From Synergistota bacterium (GTDB lineage: Bacteria > Synergistota > Synergistia > Synergistales > Synergistaceae), in NCBI GenBank assembly GCA_023450745.1, contig JAEXGR010000060.1:13166-77165 (forward strand): DNA of 64,000 bases, read 5' to 3'. Position numbers and translations under genes: made by a program. The notes beneath the pieces are model-generated. The model did no database searches, was not told where the DNA came from, and was given only the letters and a program-made list of their open reading frames with translations. Below are positions 26,351 through 35,410 of this stretch, piece after piece; position 1 is the first letter of the stretch; every line of letters begins with the position of its first letter.

Positions 26351-27535
26351 TTATTTATCTATTTTTACCGCGGGGCCGGCGGGGAGGAATCGTGATATAG
26401 TGGCCACTCCGTGGCAGATCATACACTCTCCCCTGCCGGCGCTGCCGCAGTGTTCCGCAGATTTTACCTTCATATTGAAGAGCCGCCGCGACTCGCCGCC
26501 GCCGAGCTCGCCGTTCATCTTCTCGATGAAGCGCGGCACCAGGTGCCCCATGCGCGGGAGCTGGGCGTTGAGCGTCACGTCGACCCATTCCACGCGCCAC
26601 CCCTTCGAAGAGAGCAGCTCGAGCACGCTGTGAAGCAGCGTCACGCTGTCCGCGCCGCGCCATCGTTCCTCCGCGGCGGGAAACAGCGTCCCGATATCCG
26701 GCTCTCCCGCCGCGCCGAGCAGCGCGTCCATCACCGTGTGCGTCACAAGGTCGGCGTCGGAGTGCCCCAACAGGCCGATTTTCTCCCCCTCGAGCCGGAT
26801 GCCCGCGATTATAAGCGGACGCCCTTCAACAAGTTGGTGGATATCATACCCGTGTCCCGTTCTTTTTTCAATATCCCTCTCCGTCAAAGCGCGCGCCATT
26901 TCCCAGTCAAACTGTGTCGTCACCTTGAAATTCCTCTCTTCTCCGTCCACGCAGAGCAGCGGTTCTCCCGCCGCGAGCCATACGGAGGCTTCATCGGTTC
27001 CCTCGAGGCCGCTCTTTTCTATCGCCGATATCAGCCGTTTCCGCTCAAAGGCCTGCGGCGTCTGGGTCCTGTAATAGAGGCTTCGGTCCGCGCAGGCGAT
27101 CTCTTCGCCCGCTACCCTCTTCAGGGAATCGACCGACGGCAGCAGCGGCACGGCCCCGCGGCCGCCGTCCGCGGCCGCCATCAGGCGGCGGCAGAGCGCC
27201 AAGGTTATAAAAGGGCGGGCCCCATCGTGAACAAGCACGTGTGACCCGCGGCATTTCATGAGCCCTTTGACTACGGATTCGGAGCGCGTCGCCCCGCCGC
27301 ATGTCACAGTAAGCTCGATATCTTCCGTCTCTTTGCGTATCCCCCGCTCATATTCGCGGGGGACCACAAGGACAATGTCTTTTATCTCCCCACGGCGGCG
27401 CAGCTGTTCCGCGACCGCCCACGACCACTTCCAGAGCGGCCGTCCGGCAAGCTCGCGAAACTGTTTCGGCTCTCCGCCGAGCCGCCGTCCGGAACCCCCG
27501 GCCGCTATCAAAAATGACCAGCGCGGAGCGTCCAT
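26351..27535 (-). CDS. ispDF: Bifunctional IspD/IspF (MEP cytidylyltransferase / MEcPP synthase)
   Basis: A 394-residue fusion of two enzymes of the methylerythritol phosphate isoprenoid pathway. Residues 1 to about 225 are IspD ('AAGGSGRRLGGEPKQF', 'VHDGARPF', 'RTQTPQAF'), which makes CDP-ME. From about 228 on is IspF ('GYDIHQL' metal ligands, 'LGHSDADLVTHTVMDALLGA', 'DIGTLFP'). The IspF C-terminus is odd: where most enzymes have K-A-T-T-T-E-x-L-G-F-x-GRGEGI, this one reads KVKSAEHCGSAGRGECMIC. I start at the ATG of MDAPRW, which begins 4 bases after the PIN-TRAM stop; a longer in-frame reading overlaps that gene. Confidence 0.92.
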   Translation of the reverse strand: MDAPRWSFLIAAGGSGRRLGGEPKQFRELAGRPLWKWSWAVAEQLRRRGEIKDIVLVVPREYERGIRKETEDIELTVTCGGATRSESVVKGLMKCRGSHVLVHDGARPFITLALCRRLMAAADGGRGAVPLLPSVDSLKRVAGEEIACADRSLYYRTQTPQAFERKRLISAIEKSGLEGTDEASVWLAAGEPLLCVDGEERNFKVTTQFDWEMARALTERDIEKRTGHGYDIHQLVEGRPLIIAGIRLEGEKIGLLGHSDADLVTHTVMDALLGAAGEPDIGTLFPAAEERWRGADSVTLLHSVLELLSSKGWRVEWVDVTLNAQLPRMGHLVPRFIEKMNGELGGGESRRLFNMKVKSAEHCGSAGRGECMICHGVATISRFLPAGPAVKIDK

Positions 27536-27539
27536 CAGG

Positions 27540-28688
27540 CTATGGATGGATGCGGCCAAAGACCATCCTGCCCGCCGAAGTCTGGAGCATGGAGGTGACG
27601 GTGACCTTGACGCGTTCGCCGACGTGGCGGTAACCGTCTTCAACGACAAGCATCGTGCCGTCGTCCAGATAACCGATGCCCTGATGGTTTTCCTTGCCGA
27701 GCCTGATAATGTCTATCTCAACCTTCTCTCCGGGCAGCAGCATCGGCTTCAGCGAGTTGGCGAGATCGTTGACGTTGAGCACGTCGACGCCCTCGATCTG
27801 AGCCACCTGGTTAAGGTTGTAGTCGGTGGTGATGACCTTGCCGCTGAGCTGGCGCGCGAGCACGACGAGCGCCTCGTCCACTTTGTCGCGTCCGAGGTCG
27901 CGCAGGGACATCTCCGGTATTTCGATCGTCAGCCCTTTGATCTTCTGGAGCTCGGTGACTACGGAGAGCCCCCGGCGTCCGCGCGTGCGCCGCAGCGAAT
28001 CGGTCGAATCGGCGACCCCCTGCAGCTCCGCGAGGATAAAGCGCGGCAGAACGATCGTCCCCTCGAGGAAGCCCGTCTGGGCGACGTCAAGGATGCGGCC
28101 GTCGATTATCGCGCTCGTATCGAGCACCTTAGGATACGAAATCACCGCCTGCGGCCCGACGATATCCTCGATAACGCCGTCGGCGCCCTTTTTCTTTGAA
28201 CGGGTCAGCCTGGATTTGAGATCGATGTTCGTCAGCATATTCCAGAAGTCGTCGCCGCGTTTGGCGAAGAAGCGCAGCCCCCAGTAGCCGAGGGCCACGT
28301 TGAGCAGCACCGCGATATAGACGCCGACGCCTCCGGGGATTTTGGCGAGCGGTATCGCGATCAGGTTTGCGAGAAGCAGGCCCAGGATGAGCCCCACCAT
28401 ACTTACTATCAGATCCGGCACGCTGACGTTCTGTATTTTAGATTCGAAAAACTGTCCGAATTTTATTAGTGCCCACCAGAACAACGGTGCAAGAATAAAG
28501 CCGCAAGCTGCTGACAGTAGTACGATAAAAACGCTGGTCCCTATCGGGTGGATAAGGGACATCGATGGCCACCAGTTCTCCTTGAGTATCAACAGGGAAA
28601 ACTGATAGCCGGCGGCGCCGCAGATAAATACCATTACTGCGGTGACCAGTCTTTTCATCACTTTTGAAAGTTCCATGTCATGACGCAT
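27540..28688 (-). CDS. PIN/TRAM domain membrane protein (YacL-like)
   Basis: A 382-residue protein with an N-terminal membrane part of about four helices (residues 10-145), a PIN-type nuclease domain starting at 'LDTSAIIDGRI' (catalytic Asp) and running through 'DYNLNQVA', and a C-terminal TRAM domain ('GIGYLDDGTMLVVEDG'). This is the YacL family of Firmicutes and Synergistota, a putative membrane-bound RNase. The order with ispD/ispF downstream is a familiar conserved neighbourhood in Gram-positives. I start at the ATG preceded by GGAGGAGG; an in-frame codon 11 residues earlier lacks a site. Confidence 0.88.
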   Translation of the reverse strand: MRHDMELSKVMKRLVTAVMVFICGAAGYQFSLLILKENWWPSMSLIHPIGTSVFIVLLSAACGFILAPLFWWALIKFGQFFESKIQNVSVPDLIVSMVGLILGLLLANLIAIPLAKIPGGVGVYIAVLLNVALGYWGLRFFAKRGDDFWNMLTNIDLKSRLTRSKKKGADGVIEDIVGPQAVISYPKVLDTSAIIDGRILDVAQTGFLEGTIVLPRFILAELQGVADSTDSLRRTRGRRGLSVVTELQKIKGLTIEIPEMSLRDLGRDKVDEALVVLARQLSGKVITTDYNLNQVAQIEGVDVLNVNDLANSLKPMLLPGEKVEIDIIRLGKENHQGIGYLDDGTMLVVEDGYRHVGERVKVTVTSMLQTSAGRMVFGRIHP

Positions 28689-28762
28689 AATTTTTTCCTC
28701 CTCCCGAAAAAAATTCCTCAATATGTTACGTTCCGCCTAATCATCATCGCCGTATTTTGAAG

Positions 28763-29362
28763 TCAGCTCATCTCCTTTCTTGATTCCATCGCCATGTGCA
28801 GCGTTACCCGGTCGGCGAAGCCGATGCTGCCCCCTACGGGAAGCCCGTAGGAGAGCCGCGATATTTTTACGGGCAGCGCTTCCAGCGCCTCCTGAATCGC
28901 GTAGGCGGTGAGGTCGCCTTCCAGACGCGGGGCGGTGGCGAGGATGATCTCCTCTATTTCGCCCGCCTCAACGCGCTGGCGCAGACGTTCGATGCTCTCC
29001 TCCGGGATCTCCTCGTCGTCAAGCGGCGAAAGCCTGCCGCCGAGGACGTGGTATACGCCGTTGAAAATTCCCGCCTGTTCCATCGCCACGCAGTCTTCCT
29101 CGTTCTCCACGATGCAGAGCTGTTTTCGGTTCCGCATCGGGTCGGTGCAGACCGGACAGGGGTCGACGTCCGTTATCGCGCCGCAGACGCTGCAACGGCG
29201 GATATTTTCCGTCAGCGCGATGATGGAGCGGCCGAACTCCTCAATCTGCCCCGGCTCCTGCCTGAGCAGATGAAAGACCATCCTCCGGGCCGTCTTTTCG
29301 CCGACGCCCGGAAGTTTGCTCCACTGTTTTATCAGCTTATAGACCGGCCCCGGCAGCGACAA
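28763..29362 (-). CDS. recR: Recombination protein RecR
   Basis: A 199-residue recombination mediator that acts with RecF/RecO in gap repair. It has the N-terminal helix-hairpin-helix ('LPGVGEKTARRMVFHLL'), the four-cysteine zinc finger ('CSVCGAITDVDPCPVC') and the Toprim domain ('IVENEEDC', 'LGGRLSPLD'). Start is TTG, preceded by AGAGG. It follows ybaB after 9 bases, the usual bacterial ybaB-recR pair. Confidence 0.96.
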   Translation of the reverse strand: MSLPGPVYKLIKQWSKLPGVGEKTARRMVFHLLRQEPGQIEEFGRSIIALTENIRRCSVCGAITDVDPCPVCTDPMRNRKQLCIVENEEDCVAMEQAGIFNGVYHVLGGRLSPLDDEEIPEESIERLRQRVEAGEIEEIILATAPRLEGDLTAYAIQEALEALPVKISRLSYGLPVGGSIGFADRVTLHMAMESRKEMS

Positions 29363-29371
29363 GAAAGGCCT

Positions 29372-29683
29372 CTACATAAGGCCGGGCAGGCCGCCCATGC
29401 CGCCGGTAACGCTGTTCATCTTGTCGTTTGAAAGCTCCTTCGACTTGGCGATCGCCTCTTTGACGGCGCCGAGCACGAGGTCCTCGAGCATCTCCACGTC
29501 GTCGGGGTTGACGACGTCTTTGTTTATCGTGATGGAAAGGATGTCGCCGTGGCCGTTGACCGTTGCTTTGACGGCGCCGCCGCCCGCCGCGCCCTCGAGC
29601 ACCGCGTTCTGCAATTCTTCCTGCGCGAGCGCCATCTGCGCCTGCATCCTCTGAGCCTGTTTGATTATCTTGTCCATCTTCAT
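29372..29683 (-). CDS. YbaB/EbfC family nucleoid-associated protein
   Basis: A 103-residue DNA-binding nucleoid protein. N-terminal 'KIIKQAQRMQAQMALAQEEL' is the family helix, followed by 'GGGAVKATVNGHGDILSI' and 'EDLVLGAVKEAI'. First gene of the cluster leading into recR. ATG at long spacing (about 10 bases) from AAAGGA; a TTG one codon upstream is possible. Confidence 0.93.
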   Translation of the reverse strand: MKMDKIIKQAQRMQAQMALAQEELQNAVLEGAAGGGAVKATVNGHGDILSITINKDVVNPDDVEMLEDLVLGAVKEAIAKSKELSNDKMNSVTGGMGGLPGLM

Positions 29684-29708
29684 CAAAAAATCAATCCTTT
29701 CAAATTCT

Positions 29709-29737
29709 ATTATAAAATACCATATTTTATCGATAAA
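29709..29737 (-). promoter_or_regulatory. Likely promoter of the ybaB-recR-PIN-ispDF-guaB cluster
   Basis: On the minus strand a perfect -10 TATAAT (29709-29714) lies 26 bases upstream of the ybaB ATG, with a weak -35 TTTATC (29732-29737) at 17 bases, inside a 65-base AT-rich gap in otherwise GC-rich sequence. Confidence 0.5.
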
Positions 29738-29749
29738 TTCACGGATAAA

Positions 29750-31501
29750 TTACTTATCAACCTTTATGTCGTCATTCTTGTAGCCGTCAAGGTGCAGGTA
29801 TGTCAGCGCGAGATACCAGACGAAGAGCGGCAGTTTCGTAAGCCTGCGCCAGCGCCACGGCTCCTGTATCACCCGGTAGAGCCACTCCATGCCGACCTTC
29901 TGCCACACCTTCGGCGCGCGCGTCAGCCGCCCCGAGATCACGTCCATGCTGCCGCCGATTCCCATGCCGACGACCGCCCCGGTCCGGCCGAGGTATTCCT
30001 CAAGCCAGTATTCCTGCTTCGGAACGCCCAGGCCGACAAAGAGGATGTCGGTCTGCGCGCCGCGTATCGCGGCACAAATATCATCCGTCTTCTCCGGTTT
30101 GAAGAAACCGTCGCAGGTACCGGCCACCGTAAGGCCGGGGAATTTCTCCGCGAGCCTCTCCGCCGCGGCCTCCGCCACTCCGGGAGCGCCGCCGAGCATC
30201 CAGACGCGCCAGCCCTCGTAAGCGGCGCGGCGGCAAAGATGTTCGGTGAATTCTACACCCGGTATGCGTTCCTGTATAGGGGTTCCGATCAGTTTAAGCG
30301 CGCCGATGAGGCCCGCGCCGTCGGGCAGCACCAGGCCGGCCCCGCGCACGACGCGCCGGTAGTTCTCGTCGGTGCGGCTGCGAAGCGCCGCGAGGGCGTC
30401 GGGGGTCACGATTATATGCGGCGACCGTTCCGTTTTTATCCAGTGCTGCACCTTCGTAAGAGCGTAGTTCAGCGAAATGTTGTCGACCGTGACGCCCCAC
30501 AGGCGCGGATTCCGGCATTCGCCGTTCATCTTCGTCCGCTTATACTTGAATGTGTATACCACCCAGATCACTCCAAATACTCCGCCGACGGCGGCCATAA
30601 GATAGAGGAAGTCCGGCATCCCAAGCTGGATCGCGGAGACGAGGCAGCCTAAGATGGCGCAGACCGTAACGACAAGATATATCGCGACCGGATGGGTATG
30701 GCCGCGCGTGATGAGCTTGCGGTACAGGATGAGGTTGCCCGTCGGCCGCGGCGAGAAGGCGGCGCTGATGACCCCCATGGAGGTCTCGGTGATCGGCAGC
30801 GCGAAGAAACCCAGCGGCAGCAGCGCGAGGGTATAGAACGTTATCCCTTTGCTGACGCCGAGGATGGAGAGCCCCGCAAACAGCGTGCCCCAAAGCCCCG
30901 TAAGCGGCTCGGTGAGGCGGCGGTAGGCGTAGATGTGGCGGCTCCAGAAGACGAGCAGCAGCACCAAGCCGATCATGCATATCTGCGAAGCGTCGTGAAG
31001 GCTCTGCGACGACGAAAGAATGACGACGGAGATCATCGTCCAGCTCACGGTCAGCAGCAGTCCGCAGAGCCCGGGAATCTCGTCGACCTCCTGAAAGAAG
31101 ATGGGGAAGATGCCCACCCAGAGCGTGCTGATGGCGACCGAGGCAAAATAGGAGAGGTAATAGTATTCGCCGTTGGTAAATTCAATAAAGGCGATTCGCG
31201 GCCCGAAGAGGGAAAAGACGAGGCCGACCAGAAAGTAGAGGAAACGCAGGTTCTTGCCCTTCGTCGCCCGCTGACAGAAGCCGATGCAGGCTGAGGCGAC
31301 GCCGGCGGCGACGGTGATGCGCAGCGGGCCGTCCGGCATCCAGATGCCGCAGAGGGCCCACGCCCCCACGAGCGTGATATCCTTTAAATAGTAATACTGG
31401 TCGCTTTCGAGGTACTTTTTAAAAAACTTTTGTATCGAGATACAGATCAAAGCGACCATCGCGACCATGATCACGGTTGTTCCATATGAGCTGCTAAACA
31501 T
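29750..31501 (-). CDS. Fusion: degenerate WecA/MraY-like membrane domain + WecG/TagA/CpsF glycosyltransferase
   Basis: A 583-residue protein in two parts. Residues 1 to about 330 are polytopic (nine or so helices) and resemble the C-terminal half of the WecA/MraY phosphoglycosyltransferases: 'LGFFALPITETSMG' stands where active enzymes have P-I-x-D-T, and 'RGHTHP' where they have a His-rich loop. The Asp-rich catalytic motifs (D-D, N-x-x-D-G-x-D-G) are not seen, so the domain may be inactive. From about 340 on is a complete GT26 enzyme ('ITVTPDALAAL'-type Asp region, 'VLPDGAGL', 'MLGGAPGVAEAAA', 'FVGLGVPKQEYW', 'GMGIGGSMDVISG'). It presumably transfers a sugar to an undecaprenyl-linked acceptor at the membrane. 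Start at ATG with AGGG upstream. Confidence 0.8.
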   Translation of the reverse strand: MFSSSYGTTVIMVAMVALICISIQKFFKKYLESDQYYYLKDITLVGAWALCGIWMPDGPLRITVAAGVASACIGFCQRATKGKNLRFLYFLVGLVFSLFGPRIAFIEFTNGEYYYLSYFASVAISTLWVGIFPIFFQEVDEIPGLCGLLLTVSWTMISVVILSSSQSLHDASQICMIGLVLLLVFWSRHIYAYRRLTEPLTGLWGTLFAGLSILGVSKGITFYTLALLPLGFFALPITETSMGVISAAFSPRPTGNLILYRKLITRGHTHPVAIYLVVTVCAILGCLVSAIQLGMPDFLYLMAAVGGVFGVIWVVYTFKYKRTKMNGECRNPRLWGVTVDNISLNYALTKVQHWIKTERSPHIIVTPDALAALRSRTDENYRRVVRGAGLVLPDGAGLIGALKLIGTPIQERIPGVEFTEHLCRRAAYEGWRVWMLGGAPGVAEAAAERLAEKFPGLTVAGTCDGFFKPEKTDDICAAIRGAQTDILFVGLGVPKQEYWLEEYLGRTGAVVGMGIGGSMDVISGRLTRAPKVWQKVGMEWLYRVIQEPWRWRRLTKLPLFVWYLALTYLHLDGYKNDDIKVDK

Positions 31502-31564
31502 ATAAGGCCCTGCTTTCGTCAAATAAAAATAAAGCCGTCATTCTATATATCGTATCATAAAACA

Positions 31565-31600
31565 GGGAAGCCGCAAGATGGTTTTTCCCACGCGGCTCCC
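31565..31600 (-). terminator. Terminator of the uvrC-rib-serS operon
   Basis: On the minus strand GGGAGCCGC (31592-31600) pairs with GCGGCTTCCC (31565-31574) with a one-base bulge, followed by TGTTTTATG. It lies 27 bases after the serS stop. Confidence 0.65.
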
Positions 31601-31626
31601 CGTATGCGATTTATTTTATCTTCGCG

Positions 31627-32901
31627 CTACGCGGAGATTTTTTCAAGGCCTCCGACATAGGGGCGCAGCGCCTCGGGAACCGTGATCGACCCGTCGGCGT
31701 TCTGGCAGTTTTCCATGAGCGCGATGAGCGTGCGGCCGATCGCGAGGCCGGAGCCGTTCAGCGTATGGATGAAACGCGCCTTGCCGCCGTCGGCGGGCTT
31801 GTACTTCATGCCCATGCGGCGCGCCTGGAAGTCCTCGCAGTTGCTGCAGGAGCTGATCTCGCGATAGGTGTGCTGCGAGGGGAGCCAGACCTCGATGTCG
31901 TAGGTCTTGGCGGCGCCGAAGCCCATGTCGCCGGTGCAGAGGACGATCACGCGGTAGGGGATGCCGAGCAGCTGGAGGACTTTCTCCGCGCAGCCCGTCA
32001 TGTGTTCAAGCTCGTCATAGCTTTTTTCGGGAACGGCAAGCTTGACCATCTCGACCTTGTCAAACTGGTGCTGGCGCAGCATGCCGCGCATGTCGCGTCC
32101 ATAACTGCCCGCCTCGCGGCGGAAGCAGGGCGTGAAGGCACAGAAGTATTTCGGCAGGTCGGCCTCCTTAAGGGTCTCGCCCGAATGGAGGTTCGTCAGC
32201 GGCACCTCGGCGGTGGGGATGAGCCAGAGGTCGTCGTTGACGCAGCGATACAGGTCTTCGGCAAACTTCGGCAGCTGCCCCGTGCCCGTCATCGTCTTTG
32301 AGTTGACGAGCGCGGGCGGCGCGACTTCCGTAAAGCCGTGCTGCGTCGTGTGCAGGTCGAGCATAAAGTTCATCAGGCCGCGCTCCAGGCGCGCGCCCGC
32401 GCCCTTGAGCACCGTGAAGCGGCTTTCGGCGAGCTTCACGCCGCGGTCGAAGTCCATGATGCCGAGCGCCTCGCCAAGCTCCCAGTGCGGCTTCGGCTCA
32501 AAGTCAAATTCGCGAGGAACGCCCCAGCGGCGCATCTCTATATTGTCGATTTCGTCCTTGCCCTGAGGCACGCTTTCGTGCGGGCGGTTCGGAATGCGCA
32601 GCGCCAGCTCGTCAAGCTCGCTCTGAATCTCGTTCGCCCGGTCGTCGAGGCCTTTGATCTCTTCGCCGAGCTCGCGAATCTCGCCTTGCAGAGCTTCCGT
32701 ATCATAGCCGGCCTTTTTCTTTATCCCCACTTCTTTGGAGCCGGCGTTGCGGCGCTCTTTCAGCTTCTCCACCTCGAGCAGCACCCGGCGGCGCTCCTCG
32801 TCGAGCTCCCGGTAGCGGTCGAGGGGAAAGGCGTTGTTGCGCGAGGCGAGCATCGCCGCAAGTTCGTCATAGTGCTCGCGGACCCATTTTGTATCAAGCA
32901 T
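31627..32901 (-). CDS. serS: Seryl-tRNA synthetase
   Basis: Class II aminoacyl-tRNA synthetase charging tRNA-Ser and tRNA-Sec. The 424-residue chain has the N-terminal coiled-coil arm (about 30-105, 'RNAGSKEVGIKKKAG') and class II motifs: 'IPTAEVPLTNLH', 'PCFRREAGSYGRD' (motif 2), 'SSCSNCEDFQARR' and 'HTLNGSGLAIGR' (motif 3). Its ATG overlaps the ribH stop as TAATG, so it is co-translated with the riboflavin genes, an uncommon but simple operon arrangement. Confidence 0.98.
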   Translation of the reverse strand: MLDTKWVREHYDELAAMLASRNNAFPLDRYRELDEERRRVLLEVEKLKERRNAGSKEVGIKKKAGYDTEALQGEIRELGEEIKGLDDRANEIQSELDELALRIPNRPHESVPQGKDEIDNIEMRRWGVPREFDFEPKPHWELGEALGIMDFDRGVKLAESRFTVLKGAGARLERGLMNFMLDLHTTQHGFTEVAPPALVNSKTMTGTGQLPKFAEDLYRCVNDDLWLIPTAEVPLTNLHSGETLKEADLPKYFCAFTPCFRREAGSYGRDMRGMLRQHQFDKVEMVKLAVPEKSYDELEHMTGCAEKVLQLLGIPYRVIVLCTGDMGFGAAKTYDIEVWLPSQHTYREISSCSNCEDFQARRMGMKYKPADGGKARFIHTLNGSGLAIGRTLIALMENCQNADGSITVPEALRPYVGGLEKISA

Positions 32902-33386
32902 TAATCCCGCGCCTCCCCGGTCTTTCTGATTTCGTTCATCAGCTTCGCCGTCTCCAGCGCGGCGAGCGCCGCTTCGGCGCCCTTGTTCCCCGCTTTGCTG
33001 CCGGAGCGCATGAGCGCCTGCTCAAGATTTTCGCAGGTGAGGATGCCGAAGGCCACCGGCACACGGTATTCAAGCCCGACGTGCGCCAGCCCCTTGGCCG
33101 CTTCGCCCGCGACATACTCGTGGTGCGTGGTGTCGCCGCGAATGACCGCGCCGAGCGTGATGATCGCGTCGTATTTGCCGAGAAGCGCGATCTCCTTCGC
33201 CACCACCGGCTGCTCCCAGGCGCCGGGCGTCCAGTAGAGGTCTATATCCTGATAGCTTACTCCGTGACGCGTGAGGGCGTCCTTGGCTCCCTCGATGAGC
33301 TTCGAGGTGATCAATTCGTTAAAGCGCGAGCCGATGATTGCAAACCGCAGTCCGCTCCCTATCATGTCTCCCTGAATGGTACGCAT
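32901..33386 (-). CDS. ribH: 6,7-dimethyl-8-ribityllumazine synthase
   Basis: Condenses 5-amino-6-ribitylaminouracil with 3,4-dihydroxybutanone 4-phosphate, the penultimate step of riboflavin synthesis. The 161-residue chain shows 'IIGSRFNELIT', 'TPGAWEQP', 'TLGAVIRGDTTHHEYV' (catalytic His) and 'FGILTCENLEQAL'. ATG with GGGAGGA. The 82-base gap from ribBA holds no clear terminator. Coupled to serS. Confidence 0.97.
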   Translation of the reverse strand: MRTIQGDMIGSGLRFAIIGSRFNELITSKLIEGAKDALTRHGVSYQDIDLYWTPGAWEQPVVAKEIALLGKYDAIITLGAVIRGDTTHHEYVAGEAAKGLAHVGLEYRVPVAFGILTCENLEQALMRSGSKAGNKGAEAALAALETAKLMNEIRKTGEARD

Positions 33387-33468
33387 TAAAAAAATTCCTC
33401 CCGTAAAAATATTTTTATTAAAAACGCCCGCGTCCCCCGCCGGCGGCGAGGGACCTTTTACTCTTGGC

Positions 33469-34713
33469 TTATTTGTGGCGGCCGCATTCCTGGCAGCCGT
33501 ACTCCCTGTCGTTGTTGAGCATGTGCCCCATCTTGCAGATCTTGGTGTTCATGTAGCGTTCGTTATAGGGGTTTGGGGCGATCTCTATCGGCACGCGCTC
33601 CGTTATCTCAAGTCCATAGCCGGCGAGCCCCGTGATCTTGACGGGGTTGTTCGTCATCAGGCGCAGCTTTTTGAGGCCGAGGTCGGCCAATATCTGCGCG
33701 CCCACGCCGTAATCGCGCTGATCGGGCGCAAAGCCAAGGGCGACGTTCGCCTCGACGGTGTCAAGCCCCTTGTCCTGCAGGTCGTATGCCTTGAGCTTCG
33801 CAAGCAGGCCGATGCCGCGGCCCTCCTGGCGCAGATAGAGCAGTACGCCGCGCCCCTCTTTTTCGATCATCGTCATCGCCGTGTGCAGCTGCGGGCCGCA
33901 GTCGCAGCGCAGCGAGCCGAGCAGGTCGCCCGTGAAGCATTCGGAGTGGACCCGCGCCAGCACCGGTTCGTCGCCGGAGAGATCTCCCTTGACGAGCGCG
34001 AGATGTACGGCGCCGGGGTTATCCCCGTAGGGGCTGGTATATACGTGGCAGGTAAAGTCTCCCCACTGCGTAGGCATGTGGACGACGACCTCTTTCTTGA
34101 CGAACTTCTCCCGGATGACGCGGTAGCGGATGAGTTCCTCCACGGAGACTATCTTCAGCCCCTCTTTTTTCGCGAAATCCAAAAGCTGCGGCAGCCGCGC
34201 CATGCTGCCGTCGCCGTTCATTATCTCGCAGATGACTCCCGCGGGATGAAGCCCGGCGAGGCGTGTGAGGTCCACCGCCGCCTCCGTATGTCCGGCGCGC
34301 TGCAAAACGCCGCCGGGGCGCGCGATGAGCGGGAATATATGGCCGGGACGGCGGAAATCTCCCGCCAGCGATTCGGGCTGCGCGAGCGCGCGCGCCGTGA
34401 AGGCGCGTTCCTCCGCCGAGATCCCCGTCGTCGTGCCCCGCAGATGGTCGACGGTGACGGTGAAGGCCGTTCCGTGCGCGTCCGTGTTGTGCTCGACCAT
34501 CGGCGCAAGCTCCAGCCGCTGCGCCTGCTGGCACGAGAGCGGCACGCAGACGAGCCCGCGCGCCTTGGTAATCATATAGTTCAAGTCTTCGGTACGGCAG
34601 TGGTCCGCCGCCATCACGAGGTCTCCCTCGTTTTCGCGGTTTTCGTCGTCGACTACGACGACCATCTTTCCCGCCTGGATGTCGGCAATCGCCTCTTCTA
34701 TGGTATTGAACAT
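33469..34713 (-). CDS. ribBA: Bifunctional DHBP synthase / GTP cyclohydrolase II
   Basis: A 414-residue fusion supplying both riboflavin precursors. Residues 1 to about 205 are 3,4-dihydroxy-2-butanone 4-phosphate synthase ('DDENRENEGDL', 'GHTEAAVDL'). The rest is GTP cyclohydrolase II with the zinc site 'SLRCDCG' plus the upstream Cys of 'HSECFTGD', and 'YLRQEGRGIGL'. Both halves have their catalytic motifs. Start at the ATG of MFNTIEE with GGAGGGG; the 15 in-frame codons upstream lack a site. Confidence 0.97.
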   Translation of the reverse strand: MFNTIEEAIADIQAGKMVVVVDDENRENEGDLVMAADHCRTEDLNYMITKARGLVCVPLSCQQAQRLELAPMVEHNTDAHGTAFTVTVDHLRGTTTGISAEERAFTARALAQPESLAGDFRRPGHIFPLIARPGGVLQRAGHTEAAVDLTRLAGLHPAGVICEIMNGDGSMARLPQLLDFAKKEGLKIVSVEELIRYRVIREKFVKKEVVVHMPTQWGDFTCHVYTSPYGDNPGAVHLALVKGDLSGDEPVLARVHSECFTGDLLGSLRCDCGPQLHTAMTMIEKEGRGVLLYLRQEGRGIGLLAKLKAYDLQDKGLDTVEANVALGFAPDQRDYGVGAQILADLGLKKLRLMTNNPVKITGLAGYGLEITERVPIEIAPNPYNERYMNTKICKMGHMLNNDREYGCQECGRHK

Positions 34714-34744
34714 TTTTTCCCCTCCATCGTCAGTGACAGATCTG

Positions 34745-35410
34745 TCAGTTCCAGCCATACTCAGTAAGTTTATCCCAAGTGAGCGAATTTTTCACCTTTC
34801 CGCCGCCGTTTTTTTCGCTGAATGCGGCCTCCAAAAATTTTTTTATGTATTTGCCGATCATATCGGTCTCAATATTGACGGCGTCGCCGGCTTTCAGCTC
34901 CCCGAGCGTCGTCTCCGCGAGGGTGGTGGGGATCACGCCGACGGAAAAGAAATCCCTTTCGGCGTCGATCACCGTGAGGCTCACCCCGTCCACCGTCACC
35001 GAGCCCTTGGCCACGATGCCCACGAGTATCTCCTCCGGCGCGGTGAAATAAATTTTTTTCGTCTTATCCAGCGATTCTATCCGCGAGACGTTCGCCATGC
35101 CGTCCACATGCCCCGCGACCAGATGGCCGTCGAGGCGCGAGTCAAGACGCATGGCGCGCTCGAGGTTGACGGACGAGCCGATTCTCAGGCGGCCCAGCTT
35201 CGTGCGCGCCTGCGTTTCGGGCATCATCTGCACCCGAAACGAGTTGGCGTCGAAAAAAGTCACGGTGTTGCAGGCCCCCGAGAGGGCCACGGAATCGCCG
35301 AGCCGCAGCCCGGAGGCGATCGCGGGCGCCTGAATCGTCAGCTCTACCACCTCGCCCGCCGGCGTGACGGCGGCGACGGTGCCTATCGTCTCTATAAGTC
35401 CGGTGAACAT
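34745..35410 (-). CDS. ribE: Riboflavin synthase, alpha chain
   Basis: Dismutates two lumazines to riboflavin. The 221-residue chain has the typical 'MFTGLIE' N-terminus, two internally repeated barrel halves ('GHLVAGHVDG' in the first, 'TVDGVSLTV' and 'GDAVNIETDMIGKY' in the second). Its start lies 19 bases inside ribD, so translation is coupled. The C-terminus extends about 15 residues past the usual end. Confidence 0.96.
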   Translation of the reverse strand: MFTGLIETIGTVAAVTPAGEVVELTIQAPAIASGLRLGDSVALSGACNTVTFFDANSFRVQMMPETQARTKLGRLRIGSSVNLERAMRLDSRLDGHLVAGHVDGMANVSRIESLDKTKKIYFTAPEEILVGIVAKGSVTVDGVSLTVIDAERDFFSVGVIPTTLAETTLGELKAGDAVNIETDMIGKYIKKFLEAAFSEKNGGGKVKNSLTWDKLTEYGWN

